A stretch of DNA of 64,000 nucleotides from assembly GCA_035235625.1 (NCBI GenBank), contig CP141147.1, positions 2,766,001-2,830,000 on the forward strand, in the 5' to 3' direction. The notes beneath the pieces are model-generated. The model searched no databases. It was not told the origin of the DNA and saw only the letters and a program-made list of their open reading frames with translations. A program made the translations under genes and the position numbers. Origin of the DNA: Saururus chinensis (taxonomy: Eukaryota > Streptophyta > Magnoliopsida > Piperales > Saururaceae). This document shows positions 34,709 to 46,400 of this stretch, one piece after another (position 1 is the first letter of the stretch; every line of letters starts with the position of its first letter).

Positions 34709-35608
34709 GACCCATCATCTTCCTGTACCCATGTTATAACAGGTCATTGAAACTCACCGAAATCCAACAGAACAGAGATTAGTGTAAAGCACAAAGGACC
34801 TATTCACGATCCCCACATCTTCTAGGCGCCAATAACATGTAAGAACAGAAACCAACTTAAAACTTCACACCCCGTCCAACCAAAAAAAAAAAATAGATAA
34901 CAAAGACGGACGGAAGGGGAAGACTTGGAAAGCGGCTCTTGAGGATCGGGAGATGGGCTTCTTCCTGTCCTTGTTGCCGTTGGCACCTCCCTTGTCCGTT
35001 ATCAGCCCCTTCGCAATATTGTTTCTCGCCAAGCAACAAAACCCAATAGAGAGGCCAGAAAAGTCAGACCGGCGGCAAGACTGCAAGGGATCGTTCCCCA
35101 CCAAGATCAGACAGGCGACCGGAAACAAGGTTGCAGAGGAGGAGGGAAGGGCCTAAAATGATGGCCTTGGGGAAGAGACGGGAAAGGGAGGTAGAAGAGA
35201 GGAGGGCCGATGCAAAGTGGGAGACGGCCAGAGTAGAAAATAACTCGAAAACAGAGAGCAGAAGAGAGGTGAGTGAGAGGAAGAGAGAAGAGACGAGGTG
35301 GAGGGGGTTTACGTGGAAGAGGAGAAGGCGTGCTGGAGAGAGCCTGAGCTCACGTCACCGGAAAGATCTCACCCAAAATGCCCTTCCATATCTCCCCGCC
35401 GGTGACATAGTAGACGAGATAAACAGAGGTGGGAGGGTGGGAGATTTTCAAACGGAGGGAATGGCTAAGTGGACAGAAGGGGAGACGGAGGTAGCGGTAA
35501 GTTAGCTCTTCCGTCACCGTTTCTGTGCCTTCTATTTTGCAACGTGGTGTTCCCTGATTTGTGGCTCATACTGGGCTCATTGAATCAGGGAGGATATAAA
35601 ATGCTTCC
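34709..35608 (-). repeat. Right terminal inverted repeat of the MULE
   Basis: The inverted counterpart of 28238-29139, with only scattered substitutions. The low divergence between arms suggests the element moved more recently than its host retrotransposon, whose LTRs are far more diverged. Confidence 0.8.
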
Positions 35609-36931
35609 TTTAAAAATTGATTTGAAGTTGTATAGTTGTCTCGATAGCTAGTAGAATTACTGCAGAGAAACTATCAAATGCCCACGATATGGGATATAGG
35701 GGTTAGTGGATAACTTCAATGTTGATTTTGCTAGTGCATTGAGATATATTTCAATTTCAAATCTATTTTAGTTTAAAATGTTTGTTCTGAATATGATGTG
35801 AATCGGAATATATGTTCTTATTTAAATGTAAAAAGTCTATTTTATGTCAGACGCTTTAATTTTCGATTGAATGCCTCTTTGAAAAGAGTATGATTGATTT
35901 TTGATCTATTTTTTGTCCGATGTTTTAATTTCCAAATGATTCTGTGAAAAGATTATGATTAACATTTGTTTCTGATAAAAAAATTCTGACCTGATGTGTA
36001 CAATGATATGCGAGTGCTTGCAGTCTCTAGATACCTACCTAGAAAAATAATCGGTTCTAGTGCGTGCATATATGTGTGAAGTATTATGAGAAAGTTTTTA
36101 TCCTTCTAAGGCTCTTGCTACCCCATGAGTGTCGGAGGGAACGCTGTTCGGTATCACGGCTCTGGTTTTCTAGTCACTCGGACGACCAGATTATTGCTGC
36201 ATATGTTTCTGCATCAAATTGTTTTTGAATGATTCTTTTTCTAACAAACGATTTTATGAAAAAGATTACAATCATTTTCATATATTTTTGCTTAGCCTTA
36301 TTTTAGATTTTAACTCAACCTACAGTGTAGGGGGTTTTAAATTCTAAATTTAAGCTTATTAGCCATGTTTATTGGACAAATATCATTTTTATAAATGGTT
36401 TATATGCATTGCATTATGTTTTGAATATGTGCACTTTTTGAGTAGTTTCGGGGTAAAATATAGGATTATCAATGCACTCTCTGTCTAAATACCCATCGAG
36501 AAAAATAATTCGTTTTGACGCGCGTATGGGTGTGAAGCATCATGAGAAAGCTCCTCGCCTTCTGAGCCTTTTGATGCCCCATGAGTGTAGGGAGAAACGT
36601 CGTTCGGTATCACGACTCTAATATGTCTGTTCTAATTTTGAAAATAATAATCAGATTTTGTTATCTGATCTTAAATTATCAGATTTTGATTATATAATCT
36701 ATCAGATGATTTTCCAAAAAAATATAATTGATTTGTTTGCTCTTCTCTGATTTGATTTGCTCTGATTCTGAAAAATGATTTTGTATGATATGATTTATCC
36801 AAATTTAAATTAATAATCAAATTTTGTTTAACGTGTTTTATCCAATCATAAATTATCGGATTGTGTTTCTAAAGGCGTTTGGAATTGTGTCTATAGATTT
36901 CATTAACCTTGCTTTGCTATATTGTGTTTTG
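35609..36931. other. Retrotransposon interior between the two MULEs
   Basis: Noncoding. It contains the seventh 140-bp array unit (35645-35750), then two copies of a module (36010-36190 and 36470-36620) with GAACGCTGTTCGGTATCAC or a variant, preceded by CCCATGAGTGT. The same module occurs in the solo LTR near 7230-7380. Short ATTATCAGATTTTG-type repeats follow (36640-36860). Confidence 0.6.
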
Positions 36932-37176
36932 GAAGAATTTTCTAGTGCGAACGGGTTGTAACTTAAGAAGTTGCGGTGCTTTTGCTGCACCGTCAGATTT
37001 GATCTACGGCTAATAACAAAGCTCATGCCTAATGAAGAAATGTAAGCCATTTCCAATTCTACCCTTAAGTCCCAGACACAAAATTTCTTCCCTCTTCTTG
37101 GGTTCCCGCTTTCGGTGCACTCGTCACAGTTGTTTCCCGCTCGTCGGAGGCGGCAACTGCTCATCATCGCCGTTTC

Positions 37177-38215
37177 ATGCCAATCTGTTGTGGGCAAAGT
37201 CGGCCTTGTTCCGCTCTTGTGTTTTCCATAGGCAGTCCTACTCTCACTGAGCTCTCCCTTTCTCTCAGCACTCAAGTAGCAGAACAAGGTATTTCACGCC
37301 CTTTTGTTTTTCTTCATAACTTCTGGTTTAATCTTGTTGCATCTTGTGGATTCCTTTTTTTTTTAAATTGTTCATCTATTCTGCCCGAGGAATCGCCATG
37401 GACGGAGCAAGAGAGCTCAAAGACTGGGAACTACTCCAGAATTTCATCGTGGGTCGACGGAGATTGAAAAGGTATTGTGCAGTCGGACTACTTTGCTCTC
37501 GACTCTGACAAAAGGTGGGCGAGGTTGTTTGTGGGCATAGATTCTAAGGAAGGTTCTACCGACTCAGACAATCCGAGTTGATCGATCCTTGTTCGGAGCC
37601 TCGATACGGGGATGACATGCGACGGTCGTGGGTCCGGGTGGAGTAGAACTCCCGCTCAGCAAGTCCATCGGGTTTTGGTTGGATTCCTCCGGTGATGAAT
37701 CGATGGATGGAAAAGTTGGGGGCTTTGATGGAAAAGAAAATTTGGGTCGTAGTGGGTATGATGGAAGTGAAATCTATGACCAGGGTTCCATAGATTTTTA
37801 GTCCAGTTCAGGTGTTTTCAATTATGAGAATTATTTTTCGTTTCAGTGGGACTGCACCACAGCATCAGATCATTGAAGGAGTCCAATTGGCCTTCGACGA
37901 TCATTCTAAAACAAGTGACAAGCCGGAATCTTCAGCTTCATGTGGAATAACTGAGGAAGATAGGTCTCGCATGGAAGGCGACTCTTCTGGGGGTTTGGAA
38001 AATGCCTCTGATGCAGAACAGGCCAATCTGAGTGAGTATGAAAAGAAGAAGATGATTTGGTGGAAGCTGTCGTTTGAGCTCGAGAAGTTTTATTCTATTC
38101 GGATTGGCCTCGTCTGGTCAATTTCCATAGCAGCGGCTGCCAATGGGACTTGTAATTTTAGGGAGGAAGTTGTATACCGAAGATGGTGGCAAGAAGTTTT
38201 TTGTATTTGATAGTA
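37177..38215 (+). pseudogene. Captured host gene of unknown function, left-arm copy
   Basis: A leader-like first part (donor CAAG/GTATTT near 37288) precedes an ATG at 37398 that reads MDGARELKDWELLQNF. The continuation switches frame and contains stops: SDYFALDSDKRWARLFV near 37485-37540, and a downstream frame at 37812-38210 reading TEEDRSRMEGDSSGGLENAS then KKMIWWKLSFELEKFY. An acidic Ser-rich region followed by WWK and a hydrophobic stretch suggests a C-terminally membrane-anchored protein. I do not recognise the family. At least one frameshift separates the parts, so this is not a working gene. Confidence 0.55.
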
Positions 38216-38435
38216 CACACATACTCCATATACAAAGAAGACATGGATTTACTTTGAAAAGAGGTCATGTAATTATTCAAATGTTATAACTTTTTTTAAA
38301 CTTGTGTAATATACAAGGAAACATATGTAAAAATTATGATGGAGAAAAGAATTTTTTTGGCTCAAGATTTGAGTTTGCTTGTTATATAATTTTGAAATTA
38401 ATGATACTTTTGTCAAGTTCAGATTTTAGTTTATT

Positions 38436-38521
38436 GGCTCTTGGTGGATTTGAACCACCACCTTCTCGGAAGATAGGTAATTAATCTTCCTAGTTGCTCT
38501 TCCAATTTGAGCTAAAGAGCC
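38436..38521 (-). tRNA. tRNA-like sequence, probably a pseudogene
   Basis: On the minus strand the ends pair GGCTCTT with AAGAGCC. A D-arm reads GCTC-AAATTGGAA-GAGC, and a T-arm reads GGTGG-TTCAAAT-CCACC. The anticodon arm is irregular: a stem CTAGG/CCGAG with one mismatch encloses a 19-base loop instead of 7, as if it carried about 12 extra bases (a small intron or an insertion). The specificity cannot be assigned. It lies in the unique centre of the Mutator-like element. Confidence 0.55.
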
Positions 38522-39129
38522 TTATAAGCGTAAAAATCTAAAAAGATGTAAAATAAATTTTAAACTTGCATTTCATTTAATAGTGCAAACAAAGTTATCT
38601 ATCAGACAAGCAAGATCTCTCATTCCATTTCATTTCATTTCATAGTTCTCAAACCTCTTAGAAACTATTCAAGGTGAAATAACTAAGTATATACGCAGGT
38701 ACAAGAGCATATGTCTATTAACAAAAGTTTATTGGGACAATGACCGATAAACAAATAAGAATTAGGAAATCGCAGCTGATTGAGTCTTATAAGCTCTTGA
38801 CTACCTCGGCATGAAATTCGTATCGGCCATTCAATAATTTAACGCTCAACAAAGCACAACATATAAATTCAATGCATCATGGCCCTTATTCTATTCAATA
38901 TCTTTTGAAAATAATTAATAATTACATTTTCCAACCAAATTGCTATGCAAATATATCATATCTTCAACGAACAAGTAAGCATATTACTAGCACTGGCAAA
39001 AAAAATCACATTACTAAGCTCAGTATAATCCAGAAGCAAACTGAAGTGTGAATAAAAACCAGTGAAAATTCAGAGCTCAAATAATGGGGATTGAGATCTT
39101 AATTTATCCTCCACACTAAAGTTGAAAGG
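38522..39129. other. Unique centre of the second Mutator-like element
   Basis: AT-rich noncoding DNA between the arms. It holds a short TTTCATTTCATTTCAT repeat near 38620-38642. No gene was found. Confidence 0.45.
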
Positions 39130-39176
39130 GAATCTTCTAGTCCTACCCTTCATCTTATACATCTTCCTCCCTAAAA

Positions 39177-40247
39177 TTACAAGTCCCATTGGTAGCCAGA
39201 AATTGACCAGATGAGGCCAATCCGAAAAGAGTAGAACTTATGGAGCTCAAATGGCAGCTTCCACCAAACCATCTTCTTCTTTTCACCCTCACTCAGATTG
39301 GCCCGTTTTGCATCAGAGGCATTTTCCAGACCCCCAGGAGAGTTGTCTTCCACACGAGACCTATCTTCTGAAGATTCCGGCTTGTTACTTGTTTTAGAAT
39401 GATCGTCGAATGCCAATTGGACTCCTTCAACGATCTGGTGTAGTGGTGCAGTCCCACTGAAACAAAAATAATTCTCATAATTGAAAACACCTGAACTGGA
39501 CTAAAAATCGATGGAACCCTGGCCATAGATTTCACTTCCATCATACCCACCACGACCCATATTTTCTTTTCCATCAAAGCCCCCAACTTTTCCATCCATC
39601 GATTTATCACCGGAGGAATCCGACCAAAACCCGATGGACTTGCTAAGCGGGAGTACTACTCCACCCGGACCCACAACCGTCGCATGTCATCCCCGTATCG
39701 AGGCTCCGAACAAGGATCGATCAACTCGGATTGTCTGAGTCGGTAGAACCTTCCTTAGAATCTATGCTCACGAACAACCTCGCCCACCTTTTGTCAGAGT
39801 CGAGAGCAAAGTAGTCCGACTGCACAAAACCTTTTGAATCTCCATCGACCCACGATGAAATTCTGGAGTAGTTCCCAGTCTTTGAGCTCTCTTGCTCCGT
39901 CAATGGCGATTCCTCGGGCAGAATAGATGAACAATTTTTAAAAAAAGGAATCCACAAGATAAAACAAGATTAAACCAGAAGTTATGAAGAAAAACAAAAG
40001 GGCGTGAAATACCTTGTTCTGCTACTTGAGTGCTGAGAGAAAGGGAGAGCTCAGTGAGAGTAGGACTGCCTATGGAAAACACAAGAGCGGAACAAGGCCG
40101 ACTTCGCCCACAACAGATTGGCATGAAACGGCGATGATGAGCAATTGCCGCCTCCGACGAGCGGGAAACAACTGTGACGAGCGCACCGAAAGCGGGAACC
40201 CAAGAAGAGGGAAGAAATTCTGTGTCTGGGACTTAAGGGTAACGTGA
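39177..40247 (-). pseudogene. Captured host gene of unknown function, right-arm copy
   Basis: The inverted counterpart of the left-arm copy: SDYFALDSDKRWARLFV in the 39721-39957 frame and KKKMVWWKLPFELHKFY in the 39177-39416 frame. Differences matter: the equivalent of the ATG at 37398 is ATT here (39916-39914), while the Ser-rich stretch is shorter. The two arms decay independently, which shows that the gene has not been under selection since capture. Confidence 0.55.
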
Positions 40248-40349
40248 GCTTTGTTATTAGCCGTAGATCAAATCTGACGGTGCACCAAAAGCACCGCTAA
40301 CTTCTTAAGTTACAACCCGTTCGCACTAGAAAATTCTTTTTGTGTTTTG

Positions 40350-40912
40350 ACTCCTAATAATGACCTAAATGTTGTAAAAGTCATAATCAGAATATTGTTT
40401 TTAGTATTTTATCCAAATATAAACTATCGGATTATGTTTATGAAGGTTTTATCTAATCTTAAATTATCAGATCTTGCTTATGAATGTGAAATCTAATTTT
40501 TATCTGTCGGGTTTTGTTTATGAGTGTTTAATCCGATTATAATTTATTTGATTTCATTTTGTTTATCCGTCTAATTATTGGATTCTATTTGTGTGGTCTA
40601 TTCGACTTTCATTATCGGATACTAATTGTTTTCGAATGTCTTCACCAACGATTAACTACCGATTTATGTTTTTGAAACTATTATCCGATTTTAACCATTA
40701 GATACAAATTTCTAAATGTTTTATTTGCATGATTATCGGATTATGTTATCCGATTATAATTTATCAGATGGAGTTTCTGAATGCTATGTCTGATTGTAAA
40801 TTAATCGGATTCATGTTTGTGATTGCTATCCGCTTAACTATCAAATTTTGTTTTGATTTTGTTGTGATTTGCAAAAATATTTTTGCAAAAATTGCTAGGA
40901 CGCAATTAGTTT
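40350..40912. repeat. Short diverged tandem repeats before the polypurine tract
   Basis: About 60-bp units with TTATCGGAT, GTTTATGA and ATCCGATT words repeat through about 40390-40860. They are noncoding. Confidence 0.55.
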
Positions 40913-40925
40913 AAGGAGGGAAGAA
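40913..40925 (+). other. Polypurine tract of the 22673-42747 element
   Basis: AAGGAGGGAAGAA directly precedes the 3' LTR start TGTCACACC at 40926. This is the expected position of the plus-strand primer, and it confirms the orientation. Confidence 0.85.
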
Positions 40926-42747
40926 TGTCACACCATGTGTTCCGATTGTGCTTCACCCGAAGGGTGAAGGGTAATTACATGAATTTTTGCTAAGTTTTAA
41001 GGGATAGAATCCATATATATGTGTAGAGCTCGAAGTAGTGAGCGTAAGGAATCAAAGAACACATGAAACTGAGGTCGGGAACGAAAGTTATAACCTCAGG
41101 AAGTAGGCTATATAGGCAGGACCAACATAAAAAGTACAGAATAACCTACCCATGTGCAGTCTAGTTTTGAAGGGCTCATCGATACAAGTCTATCGGTACT
41201 AAGAACGCACGATTCCGACTTCGGAGTAGGAAGTTATCGCGTTTTAAAATTTTGAAAAAGAAAAAAAATGAAATCAAATTGTCGCCACATGTCAGCGTTA
41301 GCCTTATTTTACGCGCAACAGACACGCATCTGGCATTCCAAAACTTTTTTTATTTCTCACTCATATTAAGTTTGTTCATAATAATTCGTGGGTGTTCTAC
41401 GTAATAGAAGTGTCAATTCCTTGAGTTGATGACTATATATAGAACGTCCCGGGGCAAGAGGAGGCTCTGTCCGTCGCCCTTGAGCCCCGAAGTGAGAGAA
41501 GTGGCCTGGAGCAAGTGGAGGCTCCATCCTCTGATGTCGGGCCACAACGAGAGAAGTGGCCCCAAGTAGGGGGGAGGCTTCATTTTCCATTGAAGGGCCA
41601 TGCAGTGAGAGAAATGTCCCCGGGTTAAAGGGAGGTTCTGTCCGCAGCTTACATGCACAGAAAGAGAAAAGAGTCTCCACATAAGGGGAAAGTTTGTCCG
41701 TCCCCTACGGGGATGTTGAGAGAAAAGTGTCTCCGACTAGGCGATGCTCTGTCCGCCGCCTACGAGCGTGGGAAGTGTAAAGATTCCTGGGCTAAGGGTA
41801 GATTATGTCTATTGCCTTCGGGCCACAACGAGTGAAACATCTTGGGTTAAAGGGAGTGTCTGTTCGCCGCCTTCAAACACAATGGGAAAAACATTCCGGA
41901 GCAAGAGGTGGTTCTGCCCGCTATCTCCAGATCTGAAAGGGAGGATGCCCTAAAGAAATGAGCAACTCCAAACACTGCGACTTCTGGAACTACAGGGGAG
42001 TAAGCTTTTTAGACTTTCTGATTTAATATGATTTATATGGATTCACATCTTACTTAGTGTTATTAATAGACTAATGAAGATATATAATTTGCTATGATCT
42101 GATGGATCATGATATGTTTTGATTCAATCTGCTTTGATAAGTTCTGTTTTGATCCGATCTGCTCTGAAATACTCTATTTTGATTTGATATGCTTTGATAT
42201 GAAATGATACAATCTATTATGGTCAGATGAAATCTGATATGATCCACTTTGTCTCTATTGTATGTTCTACTCCATTCTGTGATAAAGTGGGATGTGTGAT
42301 TCTGCTGATTTATTAGCTTCCGTTTGACTCAAATGAATAGGAGATTTATGTTTGACTCCAAATGATTTATTCGGATATAAAGTTATACATATTATAACGT
42401 ATATACTTTTGTGATTCCTGATACATGTAATGCCTGTAGGTTGAACTACGTTTGGATTTGATCATATTGGAATAACGTTGCAAATATTATCCAATATATA
42501 AGTAGGCAACCAATGGCAATGCAACATTGGCCCGATCCAAATTAGTTATAAAATTAGGCTTGTTCTGACCTATACGCAACAAAACACTATAGCTCTGTAG
42601 TGCGTAGAAGAACATTATGACTCTTGCACACAGAGTCCACTGCTCCTGATTGGTTTAATTTTAATTTTTTTGTTTCATTTAATAAACTCAAATGTTTTCC
42701 TGAATAACCCCCTGGTCTGGGTTGGCTTTCCTGGTCGGGGTGTTACA
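40926..42747 (+). repeat. 3' LTR of the 22673-42747 element
   Basis: 1822 bp, from TGTCACACC to GGGGTGTTACA. It contains about eight tandem units of about 62 bp (41447-41955) with GGAGGCTCTGTCCGTCGCC-like cores, which produce the misleading frames in this region. It lacks part of the 5' LTR segment around 23060-23200, probably by deletion. Confidence 0.85.
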
Positions 42748-42960
42748 CACTCTATCTCTCTCCTCCTCCTCCTCCTCTTCTTCCTCTTCCTCCTCCCCTC
42801 CTGTCTATCCTCCTACCTTTTCCGTCCTTGGTCACCTCCTCTTCCTTCTTCACGAGGAAAGATTGGTCACCAACTAGCGAGCAAAGCTATTAAAAAATTA
42901 TTTTTCTCTATAAGCATAAATCTAAAAAAACGAATCCATATACATGGTAAACTTGTGATG
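42748..42960. repeat. Unit C, right piece
   Basis: Resumes the TC-rich repeat interrupted at 22673. It matches 150-310 and 18400-18600, including GGTCACCAACTAG and AAAATTATTTTTCTCTAT-like words. Similarity stops near 42960, so only the left arm of the hairpin is present. Confidence 0.65.
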
Positions 42961-43439
42961 GCCGCCATTTGAAAAAGGATATAATAAATAACATAATTTC
43001 ATCCGACACGTGTACATGATACCCATGAGACCGAACATGACTGCTGTCGGTGCATATAACACACAACAATTAAGCATAACATCATATGTAATAATAGAAA
43101 AAAAAACATTAGAGTAATTGCACAACCAAAATATTATAAATATAAAGTACATGGGGCATGGTAAAATTTAATTACATGCCTAAGATCCCTGTGCGTAGAG
43201 CTAATAGTTATATAGGTTTGAGGCATATCAAGCATTTACATACGGGTCACAAAAATAATTACAAAGACTATATTTAAAACAACAACTAGATAAATCATTT
43301 AGATAACTCTTCCTCTTCTACCTCCATTATAGTTGTAATTCTACCTCCATTTAGATAAATCATTCAGAAATTGTCGGTTCGCCTGCTGATGATAAATCCA
43401 AAAACTGTGATACCAAATGGTGTTAAGCTTGGCACTCAT
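42961..43439. other. Anonymous DNA ending in an older minus-strand Del-like fragment
   Basis: Nothing is recognised up to about 43380. From about 43385 the reverse complement follows the module seen at 7300-7380. It continues in frame with 52462 onward once the element at 43440-52461 is removed, so this is the left shoulder of an older LTR-derived sequence. Confidence 0.5.
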
Positions 43440-46400
43440 TGTCACGACCCGGATTTTTAAAATACATTTACATTGAAAGATCGTGCGATAAATCACGATA
43501 ACTTTTTTAAAATCAAATCAAATTAATCGACTAAATATCCAGGCCATGATAACTAGGGTTCACAAATATGAATATCAAAACATATGATATTATTGCATGT
43601 GTCAAAATTCGATAAATAGCAGGTTAACCCTCTAAGTATAAGTCTATCATCTATCCGAAAATGAATAACCAAGTAAAGTTGGCTCTCTCGCCAATAATTA
43701 TAATTACTTATAAAATTACAGAAGTAAGAAATTATATCCCACTAGTGCAATGTCGTCCTCAAATGCTCACCGATGTCCTGATCTTGCAGCGTCCTCATCT
43801 AAAGAACCTGCAGCTAGATAAGACCAAACAACAACCAAGCATGTCGTCCCCTTAGAGGAGTGTTTCCAAACGAAAAAAAGTATTTAATTAATATTTTTTG
43901 GATCGGGCCAACATCACCCGATGTTAATTACCTACATACTCATCAGACAACATCTCCAATGTTTCCAACAAGATCGGATCCAAACATAGTTCTGCCTAAA
44001 ATCTGCAATATCTTAAGAAGCATAACATTGCACATGCAATGCTTAAGTATTTTCAACCAACCTACATTTTATGCAAGTCCGTTAAGAGTTCCACTTGTTC
44101 GAATTAAACAAGCAATATCAAAGAATATTATTAATTATCTATCAAAACATTGTTCAATAACTAATATCCCAGTCTAATCCCAAAGACAGACAGACAAATC
44201 AGATGTCAACCTAAGTGACAAATGATACACTCACAATAAACCGCCCCCAAAGGTAAATCCATAATGAAACCCTCAAATCCAACAAGAAGTGCCATCTCCC
44301 AACCTAGCCCCTAAGAACCTGATTGGAGTGGAAGGGAATGATGAACAATTGCACCTAAACAACGACTCTGACTGCATGTATACTAAATGATCCTCAATAG
44401 ATCGGTGGTGAGCCTAGATCATGCAGAGCTCCTTCCAACGGGGAGGTGTAACTTCATGGTCAAATCAATACCTCCTCAATAGAGCAAAGACTTAGAAACC
44501 CAAACCCAAGTGACTAACCCAACTTTAATAACAATCAAGGATTCCGAATGACTAACCCAAACCCTATCAGTCTCTTCCAGACTAAGGTTAAAACTCAAAA
44601 CTGCCATCAGTTCATTAACCAAGGCAAATCGTAAGGTTAAAGGCCGTGTTCACTCTATGAACTAGTCCTAGACCCCTCTGAGGTATTTTAGTTTTTATCT
44701 TGATTAGGTGTTCTCGCCCAATCCAATGTTATCTTACCCCATTGATTAATTTTTCATTAATTTTAAGATAGTGATAGATTACTATCACAACATTAATAGC
44801 AAACATTAAAATATTGAACAACATAAACAATATTGACCCACATAGGTCTAAGCTGATCATAATATCAAGAACCAAACTCAATATTGATATTAGAAATGTT
44901 CACATTCTCGTGCCCTAACCCTCCTTGGGTTAGCTGATTAAACTTTTATGAAAATGGATCATAATGCACCTAAGGGCATTAAGGTAATTATTTTGCATAG
45001 GGCATTGTCCTCTCTGTTCCTAGGTAAGTCTTGAAGCTATCAATATGTTTTAGAATCACATTGGCCCGTTAATTTCATTCACGTGAATGTGGGCCGCTTG
45101 CTCATAGGGGTAATTTTGTCATTTTGTTTTAAGGCTTTCTTAAACCCTAATGGGTCCAAAACTAATCCTAGGGGTACTCTTTGACGTTATGGACTTGGGA
45201 TAATTTTCTTCAACTGACCCTAGTTCAATTAATCATTTCACCTTAAGCCTAGGTTTAAAATAGTAAGTTATCTACTTTATGAGATTTTCCCCCAGCTTGT
45301 TCATCAACCTATAATTAGGGTACACATTAAACTATTGTTGGGATTTTTTCCACTTTTTAAATCGACTCATAGCCCACTGAAATGGAGCCCTTATGTTGGA
45401 TAAGTGAACCCCTACTTAACTATAAGTGTAAAATAGTCATTTCATAGACAATGGGATTTTTAAGTATTTTAAAACTTGGTAAAGATATTCTATATGCTCT
45501 CACGATCATTTGTAATTTTTTTCAAATTTTTTCTAACTATTTTAACTCACTAAACTGGACCTGGTTCAGATGGTGTGTTTTGTGTTTTTTTTGGTTTGGA
45601 TCAGACTGAATCAGGTCGGGTAACCCGACCCAGTATAGGGCCCGATGATGACCCGCACTGCTGGTCGTCTTCTCCATTGCCAACAAGAGGCTTGTTGGCC
45701 ACTAGCGGCGCTGCCTACGGCCGTAACAGTGGGGTGGGTCTGGTCCCATTGGCATCACCGCTTGCGGGTCGTCTTCTCCATTGTTGGCCAGAGGCTTGTT
45801 GGCCACTGGCGGCGCTGCCTCCGGCCGCCATGGCGGGGTGGGTTTGGGCATCACCGAATCGCCACCTGGTGGCAATCCAGAAGGGCCTGGCCCCACTGCC
45901 ACCCGGGGCCAAAGCTCTTTTCTTTAAAATGGCTGGAGGCCTACTGGCCTTTTGCGGCGCCGTCCCTAGTGGCCACGACAAGGTGAGGGACTTGCCCTTT
46001 CGGATCGCCTTTTGTGGCGATTCTGATGGGGCTAGTCCCACCGCCGTCTGATGGCTGGCCACCCACCTCTTCTGGCCATACAGTCGGCCAAAGTTTCCTT
46101 TTTTTTTCGTTCACTGTTTCTCCCTGACGACTGTTTCTGGTGACCAAAGTTTTTGACCGGAAGGGGAGATCTGGTCATCTGGTAAAAAAGGATCGGCAGC
46201 CGACAGTCAAGTAGAATTAAAATAAATTCCAAATTCTTACAGATTTACTTTTCATTGTAACTACGGGAATAGTGAATGCAAAAATCAATGTTCAATGTAA
46301 TTACGAGAACAATGACTGCAGAAATTACTATTCAATGTAATTACATAAACAATGATTGCAAAAATTTCTATTTATGTTAATCTAAAAAATAGTATATTGC

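Larger units (their letters stand above)
28238..35608. mobile_element. Mutator-like element (Pack-MULE) with ~900-bp inverted ends
   Basis: The left arm 28238-29139 and right arm 34709-35608 are near-identical inverted repeats. The ends are GGAAGCG and its complement. The flanks TTTGAAAAA and TTTAAAAAT match at 7 of 9 positions, consistent with a decayed 9-bp Mutator target duplication, and the element interrupts a tandem array. No MURA-type transposase frame was found. The interior carries spliced-gene-like pieces, including three urate oxidase exons on the minus strand. This is the structure of a Pack-MULE, a non-autonomous element that has acquired host gene fragments. Confidence 0.8.
36932..40339. 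mobile_element. Mutator-like element with perfect 10-bp target duplication
   Basis: A 3408-bp element whose arms (about 36932-38180 and 39130-40339) are inverted repeats of about 1.2 kb. Both sides are flanked by TTGTGTTTTG (36922-36931 and 40340-40349), a perfect direct repeat of the length expected for Mutator-like elements (9 bp typical, 9-11 bp known). The ends read GAAGAATTTTCTAGTGCG and its complement. There is no transposase. Nearly the whole of each arm is host-gene-derived, so this is a Pack-MULE in which the captured gene lies in the inverted repeat. Confidence 0.9.
22673..42747 (+). mobile_element. Old Del/Tekay-like LTR retrotransposon, non-autonomous, nested
   Basis: The boundaries are TGTCACACC at 22673 and GGGGTGTTACA ending at 42747. 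A primer-binding site lies 3 bp after the 5' LTR and a polypurine tract abuts the 3' LTR, both in plus orientation. After removing two Mutator-like elements and a solo LTR, the element would be about 7.5 kb with about 3.7 kb of interior. That interior has no gag, protease, RT or integrase motif, only tandem repeats. The two LTRs differ at many positions and by indels, indicating an old insertion. A clear target duplication is not visible because the flanks are TC repeats. The lineage call rests on the iMet primer site and LTR ends. Confidence 0.8.

Noticed and set aside
41653..41953. 60-69-codon frames in the 3' LTR
   Set aside because: They fall in the ~62-bp tandem units of the LTR and are not conserved in the 5' LTR.
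22668..42752. Target duplication around the 22673-42747 element (CTCTT against CACTC)
   Set aside because: Only three of five bases agree and the flanks are TC repeats, so I do not claim a target duplication.
45575..46062. 158- and 115-codon frames in a GC-rich stretch
   Set aside because: They lie within an LTR, are open on both strands through composition, and are not preserved in the partner LTR at 51216-51600.
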